Below, piece after piece: positions 12,983 through 24,540 of a stretch of DNA of 64,000 nt. The number at the start of each line of letters is the position of its first letter. Positions within the stretch are counted from its first letter, which is position 1. The stretch comes from Pontederia crassipes (taxonomy: Eukaryota > Streptophyta > Magnoliopsida > Commelinales > Pontederiaceae), in contig CM060195.1 of assembly GCA_030549335.1 (NCBI GenBank), positions 48,366,991 through 48,430,990 of the forward strand. The letters run 5' to 3'. Position numbers and translations under genes: made by a program. The notes under the pieces are model-generated. The model made no database searches. It worked only from the letters and a program-made list of their open reading frames with translations, and had not been told where the DNA came from.

Positions 12983-14372
12983 ATGACAGCCATGTCTTTT
13001 GCTCCTCAGGTGAGCTCAATTAGACATGAAATCTCTTAATCCAGCAATCAGGCTATAAAAATGATATATGGTTATTCGTTACTGAGAGTATAGGAATGAG
13101 CTCATGTCTGATCTCCTTTTTCATTCAATACTTGTTTTTACACCTGGGATATGTACTGAGTTCACTTTCATATGAAGGCTACTTTAACATGGAAACAGTT
13201 CTGTGTGGCGCCAAACTCCATTGATATTCCAGGGAGAAGGATTACAGACATGCAAAAGAAGAAGCATGAACCGCACTGGAGTTTCGTTACTGGAAGAAGA
13301 CTAGTTTTCCAGCGCAAGGTTGTTTCAACAGGGCTCAATGATCATCCCAAAGGCTTCCGCAGTCCATCAGCTTCTGGTAATCCTCGATACTGCTGCTCGT
13401 CAGCTCTTCCACTATAGTAATACTCCGGTTCATCCAGTGTTTCAACATGCAAAACATGGTGCTTTCTTCCTATGAGCAGAACTTGTTTACATTCCACTGG
13501 CAGCACTGAGATTTCAATCTTATCACCTTTTTTTTTTCTCATAACAGGGTTTGTTGTTCCACAAATTGCTATCAGTATGGGCACGATTGCGGTCATACCT
13601 TTCTACGCTCTGATGATCTTGAGACCCAATGCACCAATTGTAAGTGTCTTGTCATAGAAAAATGCAGACTTCTCCTGAATGAAATGTAAGAAAGAACTTG
13701 AATTCATAGAGATCTTGTTTCTTTGGATGCGAGGAAAACAGACTAAAAAGACAATGAAGTGCAGCATGCACTACGTTGTTCTAGGAGTCTTATATGCATT
13801 CCTTCTGTACCTGTCGTGGACTCCAGAAAAGTTGCAGCTGCTTTTCCCAAATAAATATTTCATCCCAGAGGTTTCATCTGACAGCCGTTACCTATGAAAC
13901 TGACAATGATTTTGGTTTTCTTTGCATTTCTGAAATCACAATTGTGTTGTTGCAGCTAGAAGGCCTAGCAAAAATGTTTTCTGACGAAATCACTTTGGCT
14001 TCAGCATGGATCCACCTCTTAGTTGTTGACCTCTTTGCAGCAAGGTGAAGTGCTTTAAAACTCCTCCTCAGCATCTGATTTCTTTAGTCTTGAGCTATTT
14101 ATAACAATGTCCTGAAGTCGTCAATGACAATGGATCTTTTATATCTCTTGCCAGCATTATTAGCTCTTCCATTTTCTCTACCTGCAACTAAGTAAGCACT
14201 TCGGGGCACTTTATGCAGGCAGATATATTTTGATGGTTTAGAGAACAAAGTCCAAACCCGACACTCTGTACTTCTGTGTCTATTTTCCTGCCCAATTGGA
14301 GTTATAGCTCATGTCATCACTAAGTTGCTGTTCAAGACATCTCTTTTCCAAAAATCTGACGAAGATGATTGA
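12983..14372 (+). CDS. ABA4: ABA4-like protein (DUF4281), copy 2, 6 exons, 229 aa
   Basis: Exons: 12983-13009, 13178-13376, 13548-13639, 13742-13870, 13956-14044, 14219-14372. All are GT-AG; exon number and phases equal copy 1, and exons 4 and 5 have identical lengths (129 and 89 nt), so this is a tandem duplicate. Core motifs: [87 protein letters not shown] and [15 protein letters not shown]. Differences from copy 1: exon 3 is shorter by three codons (31 instead of 34 residues including the shared codon), the N-terminus is unrelated apart from the WSF motif, and the C-terminus is acidic (..QKSDEDD). No disabling mutation is seen. A second in-frame Met lies 3 codons after the chosen start. 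Role inferred as plastid carotenoid metabolism; sub-functionalisation is possible. Confidence 0.9.
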
Positions 14373-16879
14373 TGTTAGTTGCACTGATTCATTAGTTAGG
14401 AATCTAATCTGCGGGAACTTTGACAAGTAGTCAAGAAATGATAATAACTTAGGCCAAGACACTTTCTGTATATTTGGGTGCAGGATCACTCTTATAGATG
14501 TTGAAGGAGTCTGAAACACAATCACTGCATCAGAATGACAAAGTTGGTTGAAGTTTGTTCTAGAAATCAATTTCTGTTCCTGTAAGCTACATATTTAATT
14601 TCTTCAATTCTTCTGACTACAACTTCTTTGACATGGTTGACTACCCTTATCATATCTATGATATCGAACTATTATATTTATAAATGATGAAGAAATTTGT
14701 ATGAACTATTATATTTATACTGAAACCTTTCAACCTAACTGACTCAATCAGCAATCCAGCTGGAATTTTTCTGTCCAAACTTTTTTCAAAGGAAAGATTG
14801 CTAGATTCTCTATTAATGAAGTAACCAGAAGAGCATCCTGCCAAAATACATCAATAGTAGCCAAATCGGACATATGCTACTCAGTGAGTGATGACATTCA
14901 TAGTTTTCACAATTAAACCTTTTTTTTAGTTGTCGGTTCGGAGCGGTGCTAAAGGTTCAACTTGTGCGACGTTAATGATTATGCGCACTATCATATATTG
15001 AAGGTTGGCCCACTTTCGAGCTCAACTAATTTGGTAAGGTTGTCTTGCGTCGTGTATCTGACAGTGGTAAGTGAAGCTCCTAACAATAATATTCTACATT
15101 GAGAAGGACTTGAACTCGAGATTTTGTTTACGCGAGAAGGAGTCGCTTACTACTTCTCTTAAACTCTTGTTGGTACAATTAAACTTTAAAGAGTAGTAAA
15201 TATCCTCTGCAATATTTGAGGAAGCAAATAGTAACGAATTGGTTTTCATATGTTTTGGACTAGCGAAACACTTTAAACATTTTAGTAAGCTTGAAAAAGT
15301 AAATAGTCTTTTTCAAAATAATAAAATGCCCAGCGGATCCTAAACAAAGGATTTGATTTGTGCGTCTCACTAGTTCCTTTGTGGGATGCTTCGGCCTTTT
15401 GAAGCATCCTCAGAATGTGACATCGAATTGCCAAAAAAGGAAAGATTCTCATCTGCAGAATTTAGTGTCTTCCCAGTTAGAAACTAGTAACAATAAAATA
15501 AAAATTTAACAGTACAAGGGAACACTCGATACCGTGTGAACAATCATGAAAAAACTAAGAAGATCCACAAGTTCAATATGATGATCACCCACATGTAAAG
15601 TTGAGTATTTCAATGATGCGAAGCAGTAGACTTTCCTCCATAAAATTGACTACATTAGAATATATGCATATCAGAAAGATGAACTACTAAATGAATTTTA
15701 ACACTTAAAAAATCTTTTGCAAAATGTGTTGTCTATATGCATCAAAGGCAGATCAACCACTCCTCAAGATAACCAAGTCCTGTTATGTTTCCATTCATTT
15801 TTTTCCTTTTTCTTCTTTGCTTGTTCCATTTTTTCGCTCTCAATTAATAAGACACTAAACTTAGCTCTGGGTACGTGTAATTCTTTGCTTAAAATGATGG
15901 CCGGTGAAATTCCATGAACCATTAGCACCCTAACTAGATCCATTACAAGAAGTGCAACAAAAACTTATAACTCAAGCAGCAATATGCCAACACCTCCAAA
16001 GTATTGGGTTTCATGGTTGGGATGTGATGCAGAAAATGAATCGCAAGCTTCTGGCAATCAATTGGTAACTTCAGAAATATTTCACCTGTATCAGCTTCAA
16101 GGTACGATAAACATACTAATTTAACGTAAAGGTAGTCGTACAATGCAAATATATGCTTCCTAGCATATTTTTTGTTACAAAAATAATCTCAAGGAATCTT
16201 GTAAATTGGATCACCAATGCACCTCGGCAAAGAATTTCCAAGACAAATCGTGGATGCATAAAATCAGAACAAAAGATGAAAAAGCAGATCAAACAATGTA
16301 TTCCAAAATTTATGATGACTAAAAATAAGCAAATAAAATATTTTGCACAATAGTGAATGATGGATGTTTATCACCAGCTTGCAACAGTAACTTTGGTAGT
16401 CGTTGAAGCCAAATCTTCTCATATGATCACTCTAATTCTGAACAACGTTTAGAAAGCCTGAATGATATTTCTTGAACCATAAAACAAAAAAAGAAAAAGA
16501 ACATTAGTGCATTTATATGGAGAGAAACTGTCGGCACATACATAATTCCAATAATTTAGTAAGCTCAATGTGGTTGACTCTTATTTAAACTAATAAATCC
16601 TTCAGTGTAGATAAATATGATATGCTGACTTCAATATCCATCTTGCACTCCTTGAATGAATTAGTAAAAAACCTAACGTAGAGTTTAGCTTTTTATGAGT
16701 TAAGGATTAGATGCATCATTTAAGTAAATATAAGCTTTTAAAGTAAGCATCTGATCACAAAGATAAAATGAGCAAACAATAAAGGAAAAACCTATGCAAT
16801 ATTATCTTGAGGAGAATACTTCCTTAATTCATCGTTCCCTAAAGCAAACTCACCTCACAAACAAAAAAAAACAAAAAAA
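14373..16879. other. Intergenic, no clear gene
   Basis: AT-rich with scattered short frames. On the minus strand at 15943-16143, the frame reading ADTGEIFLKLPIDCQKLAI then HFLHHIPTMKPNTLEVLAY looks like a stray exon, but no family was recognised and no neighbouring exons were found. Confidence 0.45.
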
Positions 16880-18905
16880 ATGACTTAGAAATTTGTCTAA
16901 GACGCTTGCGGTAGTCCTTTCCTTCATTGACTATGTTGCATGTCTGTCACCATCGATATGAAGTTGCTCCATGTCTTCATTTGCAAAGTTGATTTGTCTT
17001 TCTCCATGTGGTTCTTCTTGCTGCTCGTCAGCTCCAAGTCCAAGATGAATTTGTTCCCTAGCTTCATTTGCATTATTTTAAATTTCACTTGCATTCATGT
17101 GCAGTAAGAGATAAAATGAGTGTCCGCAAGATACGCAACGTGTCAGAGTTCACCCTGACAATAATATGGTCAGAGTCCATGTGACACCTTACATTGGACT
17201 ATGTTTCGAAGTCACTCACAATAATGCTTATATTGGTGCATGGAGTCATCTTTGGTTTTTAAAACACATAAATTAATGCAATATTAGTGAATACATGCAT
17301 CCTATCACAGAGATATCATAAATAATAACTTAGCAAGTTTCTCCTAAAAATAAAAATAAAAAAAACAAAAAAAAACAAAAAAATTTAGAAGGTTGTCTGA
17401 GACGCTTGCGATAGTCCTCTCTTTTATCCATTCTGCTGCATGTCTCTCACATTTGATATGAAGTTGCTTCATGTCTTCATTTGCAAAGTTGATTTGTCTT
17501 TCTCCATTTGGTTCTTCTTGCTGCTCATCACCTCCAAGTCCAAGGTGAAGTTGCTCCTTAGCTTCATTTGCATTGTTTTAAATTTCAGTTGCCTTAATGT
17601 GCAGTAAGAGATAAAATGGACAAATGAAAAGTACTCAACCGTGTCAGAGTCCACCATGACAATAATATGGTCAGAGTCCATGTGACAACTTACATTAGAC
17701 TATATTTTGAAGTCGCTCGCAATAATGCTTACTCTATAGTAGTGTATGAAGCTATCTTTGATTTTTAAAACACATAAATTAACAAATTAACGCAATATTA
17801 ATGAATACATGCATCCTATCACAGAGATATCATAAATAATAACTTAGCAAGTTTCTCCTAAAAATAAAAAAACAAAAAAAAAAACAAAAAAAAAACAAAA
17901 AAAATAAAAAAATGATTTAGAAGGTTGTCTGAGACGCTTGCGATAATCCTCTCCTTCATTGACTTTGCTGCATGTCTGTCGCATTCGATATGAAGTTGCT
18001 CCATGTCTTCATTTGTAAAATTGATTTGTTTTTCTTCATGTGGTTCTTCTTGATGCTCGTCACTTTCAAGTTCAAGATGAAGTTGCTTCTTAGGTTCATT
18101 TGCATTGTTTTAAATTTCACTTACCTTCATGTGTAGTAAAAGATAAAATGTACAAATGAAAAGTACTCAATCGTGTCAGAGTCCACCCTGACAATAATAT
18201 GGTCAGAGTCCATGTGACACCTTACATTAGACTATGTTTCGAAGTCACTCGCAATAATGCTTACTCTATAGTGGTGTATGGAGCCATCTTTGATTTTTTA
18301 AAACACATAAATTAACAAATTAATGCAATATTAGTGAATACATGCATCCTATCACAGAGATATCATAAATAATAACTTAGCAAGTTTCTCCTAAAAAAAC
18401 AAAAAAAAAAAACAAAAAATGATTTAGAAGGTTGTCTGAGATGCTTGCGATAGTCCTTTCCTTTATCGACTCTGCTGCATGTCTGTCACATTCGATATGA
18501 AGTTGCTCCATGTCTTCATTTGCAAAGTTGATTTGTCCTTCTCCATGTGGTTCTTCTTGTTGCTCGTCACCTCCAAGTCCAAGATGAAGTTGCTCTTTAG
18601 TTCATTTGCATTGTTTTAAATTTCACTTGTCTTCATGTGCAATAAGAGATCGAATGGACAAATGAAAAAGTAAATGTGTGGGAGTCCACCATGACAATAA
18701 TATGGTCAGAGTCCATGTGACACCTTACATTGGACTATGTTTCAAAGTCGCTCGCAATAATGTTTACTCTATAGTGGTGTATGAAGCCATCTTTGGTTTT
18801 TAAAACACATAAATTAACAAACTAACTCAATATTAGTGAATACATGCATCATATCATAGAAATATCATAAATAATTATTTAGCAAGTTTCTCATAAAAAC
18901 AAAAA
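16880..18905 (-). repeat. Four ~500-bp direct repeats, each with a related minus-strand frame
   Basis: Units begin near 16880, 17383, 17913 and 18419 with variants of 'ttagaaggttgtctgagacg' and are joined by C/A-rich runs ('caaaaaaaaac'). Each carries 'gaagttgctccatgtcttca', 'acaataatatggtcagagtc' and 'aatacatgcatcctatcaca'. On the minus strand, units 1-3 hold a frame of about 45-60 codons of the form NANEA.EQLHLGLG.DEQQ followed by EEPHGERQINFANEDMEQLH. It is open to the end in unit 3, has a stop after DRHAT in unit 1, and a 1-nt loss near its start in unit 4. A fifth, damaged unit is at 24048-24540. Confidence 0.8.
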
Positions 18906-20929
18906 AATGATTTAGAAGGTTGCGTGAGACGCTCAAGAATAAAGTTTCATATTTCCATCGTCATCCTTTGAATTATAACAAAACAAATATATCCTTGATT
19001 GGTTTGTACTTAGTTTTTGAAAATATTTATGATAGATCTACTAGTTAGTAATCATTGCACACAATAAAGACCACAACACTTCATTGAGCATTTTCAAGAG
19101 ACGCACATGTAAGTAAAAATTATATTTTGAGAGTTATAAGAACATTTCTCTAAAATTTCATCTACAAGATGATATGCTACAACAACAACAAAATGATAGA
19201 AATAAGCTTATTTGTCAAGACGCAAGCAAACGATAATTTCAAATATTAGATATATTTATTATTATAAAAATAATAAAGTAATAGGTTGAAACATGTTTGC
19301 TCATGATATTTTAGGAGTATGCCACCAACGACGGACTAATAACAATAATGTGAATCTGTAGAAGGAATATGTTTATTGATTTTAGCGATTATGAAATTAT
19401 TGTCTAGACGACATTGACGAAGTAGCGAAACAAACATTGCACGATATACTATTTCTATTATTATTATTCTCTTCTAAATATGTCATGTGAAACATCTTTT
19501 TTTTTCTTATTATTGTTAAGCAACGAATGCGACATTGTCATAGTTTTTATAATTTTCCGATCCTTTTGTCACATTGCTTGTAGGTCATGGCTTGTTCTAC
19601 TATTTCTTTAATGAAATATATTTTTTGAGCAATGACTCATGCTGTTATTGACATTCAATCGATGAATTTAAATGTGTTCATTGACCTTTGCGCTTGTGAA
19701 ATTGTTGTTTAACATTTTGACGACATTCTGGGAGAAGAGATTTCATTTTATTTTGAGCATTTGAAAAAAAATATTTATTCTCTAGAACAAAAAGGTCAAA
19801 GAATTAATGGGTCTCTAAGATTTGAAGAAAACAAAGAATAAAAAATTGGCATAATCCAAACCACTCTCATAATTCTTTTTCTCCTCTCCCTTCATAATGC
19901 CAAATTATCATAACCACATACTTCATAATACTAATAAAATATTTTCGAAAATATTGGATAAAGACCTCCAAGAATGAAGAAAGATAAAATCAAGCTCAAA
20001 TATAAGTCCATATCAATCAGAAATCTCAACAAAGGTTCATGAGTCCATTGAAGAAAATTTCAATACTCACTTTGAAGGGTTTAGAATGTGTTGGGATGAA
20101 GACGCTATTGTCCTCAATATCGTTTATGGTGCGGGGAGATAGGAGAGGGGGATAGACGTGAGTGAAAATAAAGAAAGATATTTTCTAATTATTATTTTTT
20201 GAAAAAAAACAAAACAAAAAACAAAATAAAGTTGCCTTTGTGTGATTTTTTCCCATTGTTTTTTTGTATTACTATTTAACAGCCCTAAGAAATGTGGAAA
20301 TGACCATCACATTCAAAATAATTACAAAGATCGCCACATCATAAATTTTCGTAATTATTCTCGTAACTCTATCTTCAAATTTTACTTTATAATTGTATAA
20401 CACTATGTTTAAATAAATACTTATAAAGAAAAGAGAAGAGAATAAGAGGAAAAAAATTAAGGAAGAAAAAAGTAAAATAATGGAGGAAAAATATTTAATC
20501 TTGTTTAGATATAAAGTAGTAAGAAAACAAGAGGAAAAATAAGGATGGTAAAGATTCTAAATATATAAAAATATTATTTTAATGTAATAAAAATAAGGGC
20601 GAATATGTAAAGTCACAATTAAAACTTTATTTCCATTTATTACACTCCATTTTGGAGTTAAAAGAAAACTTATTCAAATTGAGGAAGACGAAGATAAATT
20701 TCCTTATCTTTATTAAATTCATTAAATAGAGGGAATTTTTTCCCTCCCTTCCCATCATTTAACCTCATTTATCCTCAATCTAACTACATTGTAAATATTC
20801 TCTTGATCAAGTATCACCGATTTATTGATATTATTGTCCACACGATGCATCATTAAACAAATAAAATAACATTGTAATGATAAATAATATAAAACTAATA
20901 AAATATTTAAAAAAGAGGGGCTTGCTCCA

Positions 20930-21420
20930 TATCCCACTTTCTCCGGCCACCTGATGGTGGATGGCAACTAAGTCATCCTCGGTGCCGCCTCCAATTGCAT
21001 AGGAGGACATGGTCGGTGGCCTCGGCATCACCATCTTCCCCTTCTCCCTCTCCCTCCAGTGGTCTCGTCGGCAATGGCAAGATGAGGAGAGGAATACTGC
21101 CCCTCTTTTGTCGTCGGGTGGGGGTGTTGGTGGGTGTGGGGCGATATCAATATCGCCCTCCTGCTTGCCTATTCTTTGTGGATGTTCGCCTCTTCAACAT
21201 AACGCTTCCTTTGTCCGTTCACTCTTTGGCGGTGGCCTCCATGTTGTCATCTTTGTCTACAAGCACATGTTAAACCATGACGTCCGATCGATGACCACAT
21301 ATTCCCTTTCGCCACAATCATGCCTGCCGAATGAAAAGGGGATGATGGCAGCAGAGGGTGCCCCGCTGCTCTCCTCCTTTCCCTTCGTCCCTCGCGAAAC
21401 TACTGGAGGGAGAGGGTGGC
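20930..21420 (+). other. GC-rich, coding-like remnant (left copy), unrecognised
   Basis: Much GC-richer than its surroundings and matched by 27000-27560. Both copies have stops and frame breaks, for example around the shared segment 'gttctttggcggtggcctcc'. The right-hand copy contains stretches such as AILDFLVAILVFTHNNFLVE. I could not assign a family; probably an old pseudogene or captured gene fragment carried in the duplication. Confidence 0.35.
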
Positions 21421-21699
21421 AATTAGAGATGGAACTCCGTGCGAGCCGATCCCTATTTTCGCGGAATGATCATAAAAAAATTAAGGTATCTAGGGAATAG
21501 TTCCAGCCCGACCTGCACGAAAAATTTGTTGGGCCAGCTCGTCCCGCATGAAATTTGTTGGGCCATGCAATCCGGCCCAACAAAGTACGATTTTTATTTA
21601 TTTTATTTAAATATATTATAACTAGGGGTCAAAAGAAAAAAAGAGAGGCCAATTTTGATCCCTCATCCTCTTACCATACAAAGTAAGGGAACCACTTAC

Positions 21700-21824
<125 letters not shown>

Positions 21825-22386
21825 CTTAAAACTTCCAAACCTATCTTCCAAATCCGGATTGTGTAACTCCGGCCACGTCCTTCTGTTCCGATCTAATTTT
21901 GATTTCATAAATAAAACATAGGCCGAACCCAATGAAATTCGGACTTATAAAATTAGTCAATGAAATCCTTCATACTATTTATCCATGAAACCCAAGCCCA
22001 ATCTGGCCGAACTCAGGCCCAGTCTAATCAAATCCAGGCCACATTCTCCGCAAAACTACGATAGACACTTCGAATTCACATAACCTGGTCCGTACTTTCA
22101 AATTTCCACTCCGATTCTACATAACCCAAGACCTGTTACTCTCAATTTGATCCAAGTTCAGATGAACTCAAGCTGCACACCTGGTAAGTTGAGTCTGTCA
22201 TGCCTTTTTGTCACCATTTCAGCACAATTTGGATTGAAACCAAATCAGTGTTACAGGACTGTCTACAAATCCAAATCAAAGTTGTATGACTAACTTTATT
22301 TTTCACACGTCTTTATTAAGTAATCAAGGCTAAGCCTCATTAAACTTAATTGCAGCATTACAACAATTCTAGCACAGCAGTACTAT

Positions 22387-23365
22387 CTAGGAGTCGGCAT
22401 GTACGCCGTGAGACTTCTTGCCTTTGCTGAAGATTCTATTGAGGTGTGCACCCAATCGAAAGCACCTTGTGCTATTCTCTTCTCCACCACAGGAAGATGT
22501 GAAAAGAAGTAATCATCTGCATGCAAATATATAATGACACATGAATTAAAATAACAAGTTTGTACATATATGCATTTCGATATTAATTATTATGAAATAT
22601 ATAAAGAACACAACCAATTTCTTAGTCACATACCATCGAGAGTGATGTCCTGCTCCACATCTTTGTATGTGTAATCGCAGGCCAGTTTTATGCTCTCGGA
22701 AGCATAGCTGATCAAAATGTCATTTCTCTTCATTTAGTTAGTGTACATAAAGAAGATTAAGTTGATAGCATTTCGTTAATTCCACGTTTGCATTCAGTAA
22801 AAGACAATTACATTAATTAGTAGACAACATGAAGGATATGGGATCTGAATTACGAAACGCCAATATATGAATATTAATCATATATTAAAAATTTGAGAGC
22901 TAAATCGCACGAGCAAGATAAATTATAACTGTTTTGTACAAACATCGAACCCAATGATAATAATAACATATAAAAATTATATGACCAACAATCTTAATAA
23001 GGAGAGTCGAACTTACGTATCTGCGCAACTCACTGACTTTCGGCAAGCTTCCCACTGACTAACTTCATCAGCCCAGTTATCCTAGAAATTAAGACCAATT
23101 GATAATTAAATAACATTATATAGTAGCAGAAAAGGAGATGATAAAGATCGACCACTTCATTCTGTCATTAATGCATGCCACATGAGATGCATCTGATCAA
23201 AACTTAAAGACCGAGATCATCGATCTTTTTAATTATAAAGATGAAAAGAAGAAGAGCACGCAATGGAACTGACTATTATGTTCATCTAAATGGCCTCTAT
23301 CATGGTGTCCACATCGTTCTGTAGTAGTCTTTCATGGCAGTCTCTATCATACTCACATCTCAAAC
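22387..23365 (-). pseudogene. Truncated S1/P1 nuclease pseudogene (exons 5-8 only)
   Basis: Exon remnants: 23274-23365, 23017-23081, 22634-22707, 22387-22516. They match exons 5-8 of the intact gene at 28494-33197, with the same splice sites. Exon 5 is 92 nt instead of 93 (1-nt deletion near 23311-23321) and has CAG changed to an in-frame TAG (plus strand 'cta' at 23286-23288). The last exon is 130 nt instead of 131 (1-nt deletion in the codons after 'gcacaaggtg'), shifting the frame before the C-terminus. Exons 1-4, with the signal peptide and most zinc ligands, are absent because the duplication stopped in intron 4. Not expected to give an active enzyme. Confidence 0.9.
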
Positions 23366-23448
23366 CTATATACATGAAGATGTAATGAACATAATTAATT
23401 AATTAATTAATGATATATTAGCTACTAATTATTAATTATTAATGTATT

Positions 23449-24047
23449 AGATGATTAAAGTTTAAACCCTCAAATCATTTAAAATACAAAATTTGGAAAC
23501 ACAAAGCAAAATAGAAAAAAAAATGTAGATGAAAAGTAAAGTACTAATGAAATTTTAACACATATGGTGAAAATAATAATTTAGAACATAATTAATTTAA
23601 TCAGTTAACCTTTATATGAAACTCATGAATCCGAGCAATTCGAAATAGTTTCCATAATTTCATAAAGTATTTTAGTGAAGTGCATTATATCACTTTTGGT
23701 TCACTCTTGTTGGTCATGTAGCAATGAGGCTTACATTTAGAGGAGAAATCATCAACTCAAATGCTTTCACAATACTCAATTGTGCTCAAGATGTAATCAA
23801 ATGATTCTGCATTAATGACAATGGCTGCAGTTATTAGAAATGTGGATTCGAAAAGCGAGGTAACAACAATTGTGTTGATATCTTCAAACTCATTGGCAAT
23901 CCCTATAAATAGGAACAAATAGAGAATTCAAGAATTTATGGGGTTATTAATATACAAACTTCTTATGATATAGGACTTGATTTGGCAAAAGTTTCAAATG
24001 AGTAAAACTAAGACTTTGTGAGATATAGTCCATGGCTATTAACATCA
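23449..24047. repeat. AT-rich repeat block, duplicated at about 24893-25400
   Basis: 'agatgattaaagtttaaa' and following sequence at 23449 recurs at 24893. The block with 'catcaactcaaatgctttca' occurs near 23750 and 25195. No coding exon is supported. The block begins exactly at the edge of the left segmental copy. Confidence 0.7.
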
Positions 24048-24540
24048 TGCGTAGTCCTCTCCTTCATGGACTCTGTTGCATGACCGTCATCTTCGATATG
24101 AAGTTGCTCCATGTCTTCATTTGCAAAGTTGATTTGTCTTCTCCATGTTGTTTTTCTTATTGCTCGTCACCTCCAAGTTCGAAATGAAGTTGCTCCCTAC
24201 CTTCATTTGCATTGTTTTAAATTTCACTTAACTTCATGTGCAACAGGAGACAAAATGGATGCCTGCAAGTGGCACGCGATATGTCAGACTCCACTTTGAT
24301 AACAATATGGCCTAAGTCCATGTGACACTTTGCACTGGATTGTATTTCGAACTCGATCGCAATAATGTTTACTCAATAATGGTATATGGAGTCATCTTTG
24401 GTTTTTAAGACACATAAATTAACAAATTGACGCGACATTAGTGAATACATGAATCCCATAATAGAGATATCATAAATAATAACTAAGTTTCCCTTAAAAA
24501 AAATAAAAAATAAAAAAAAACAAAAAAAAAAACAAAAAAG
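24048..24540 (-). repeat. Fifth copy of the ~500-bp repeat
   Basis: Shares 'gaagttgctccatgtcttca', 'acaataatatgg' and the C/A-rich tail with the 16.9-18.9 kb array. Its minus-strand frame is broken by indels, so it is the most degraded unit. It sits at the left margin of the right segmental copy, as unit 4 does for the left copy. Confidence 0.75.

Noticed and set aside
16880..18905. CRISPR-like array
   Set aside because: Units are ~500 bp, diverged and without short spacers, and the genome is eukaryotic.
21430..21620. Possible further hAT element (GTTGGGCC-rich block, also at 27590-27760)
   Set aside because: Internal motifs resemble hAT MITEs, but I could not find matching ends or an 8-bp target duplication.
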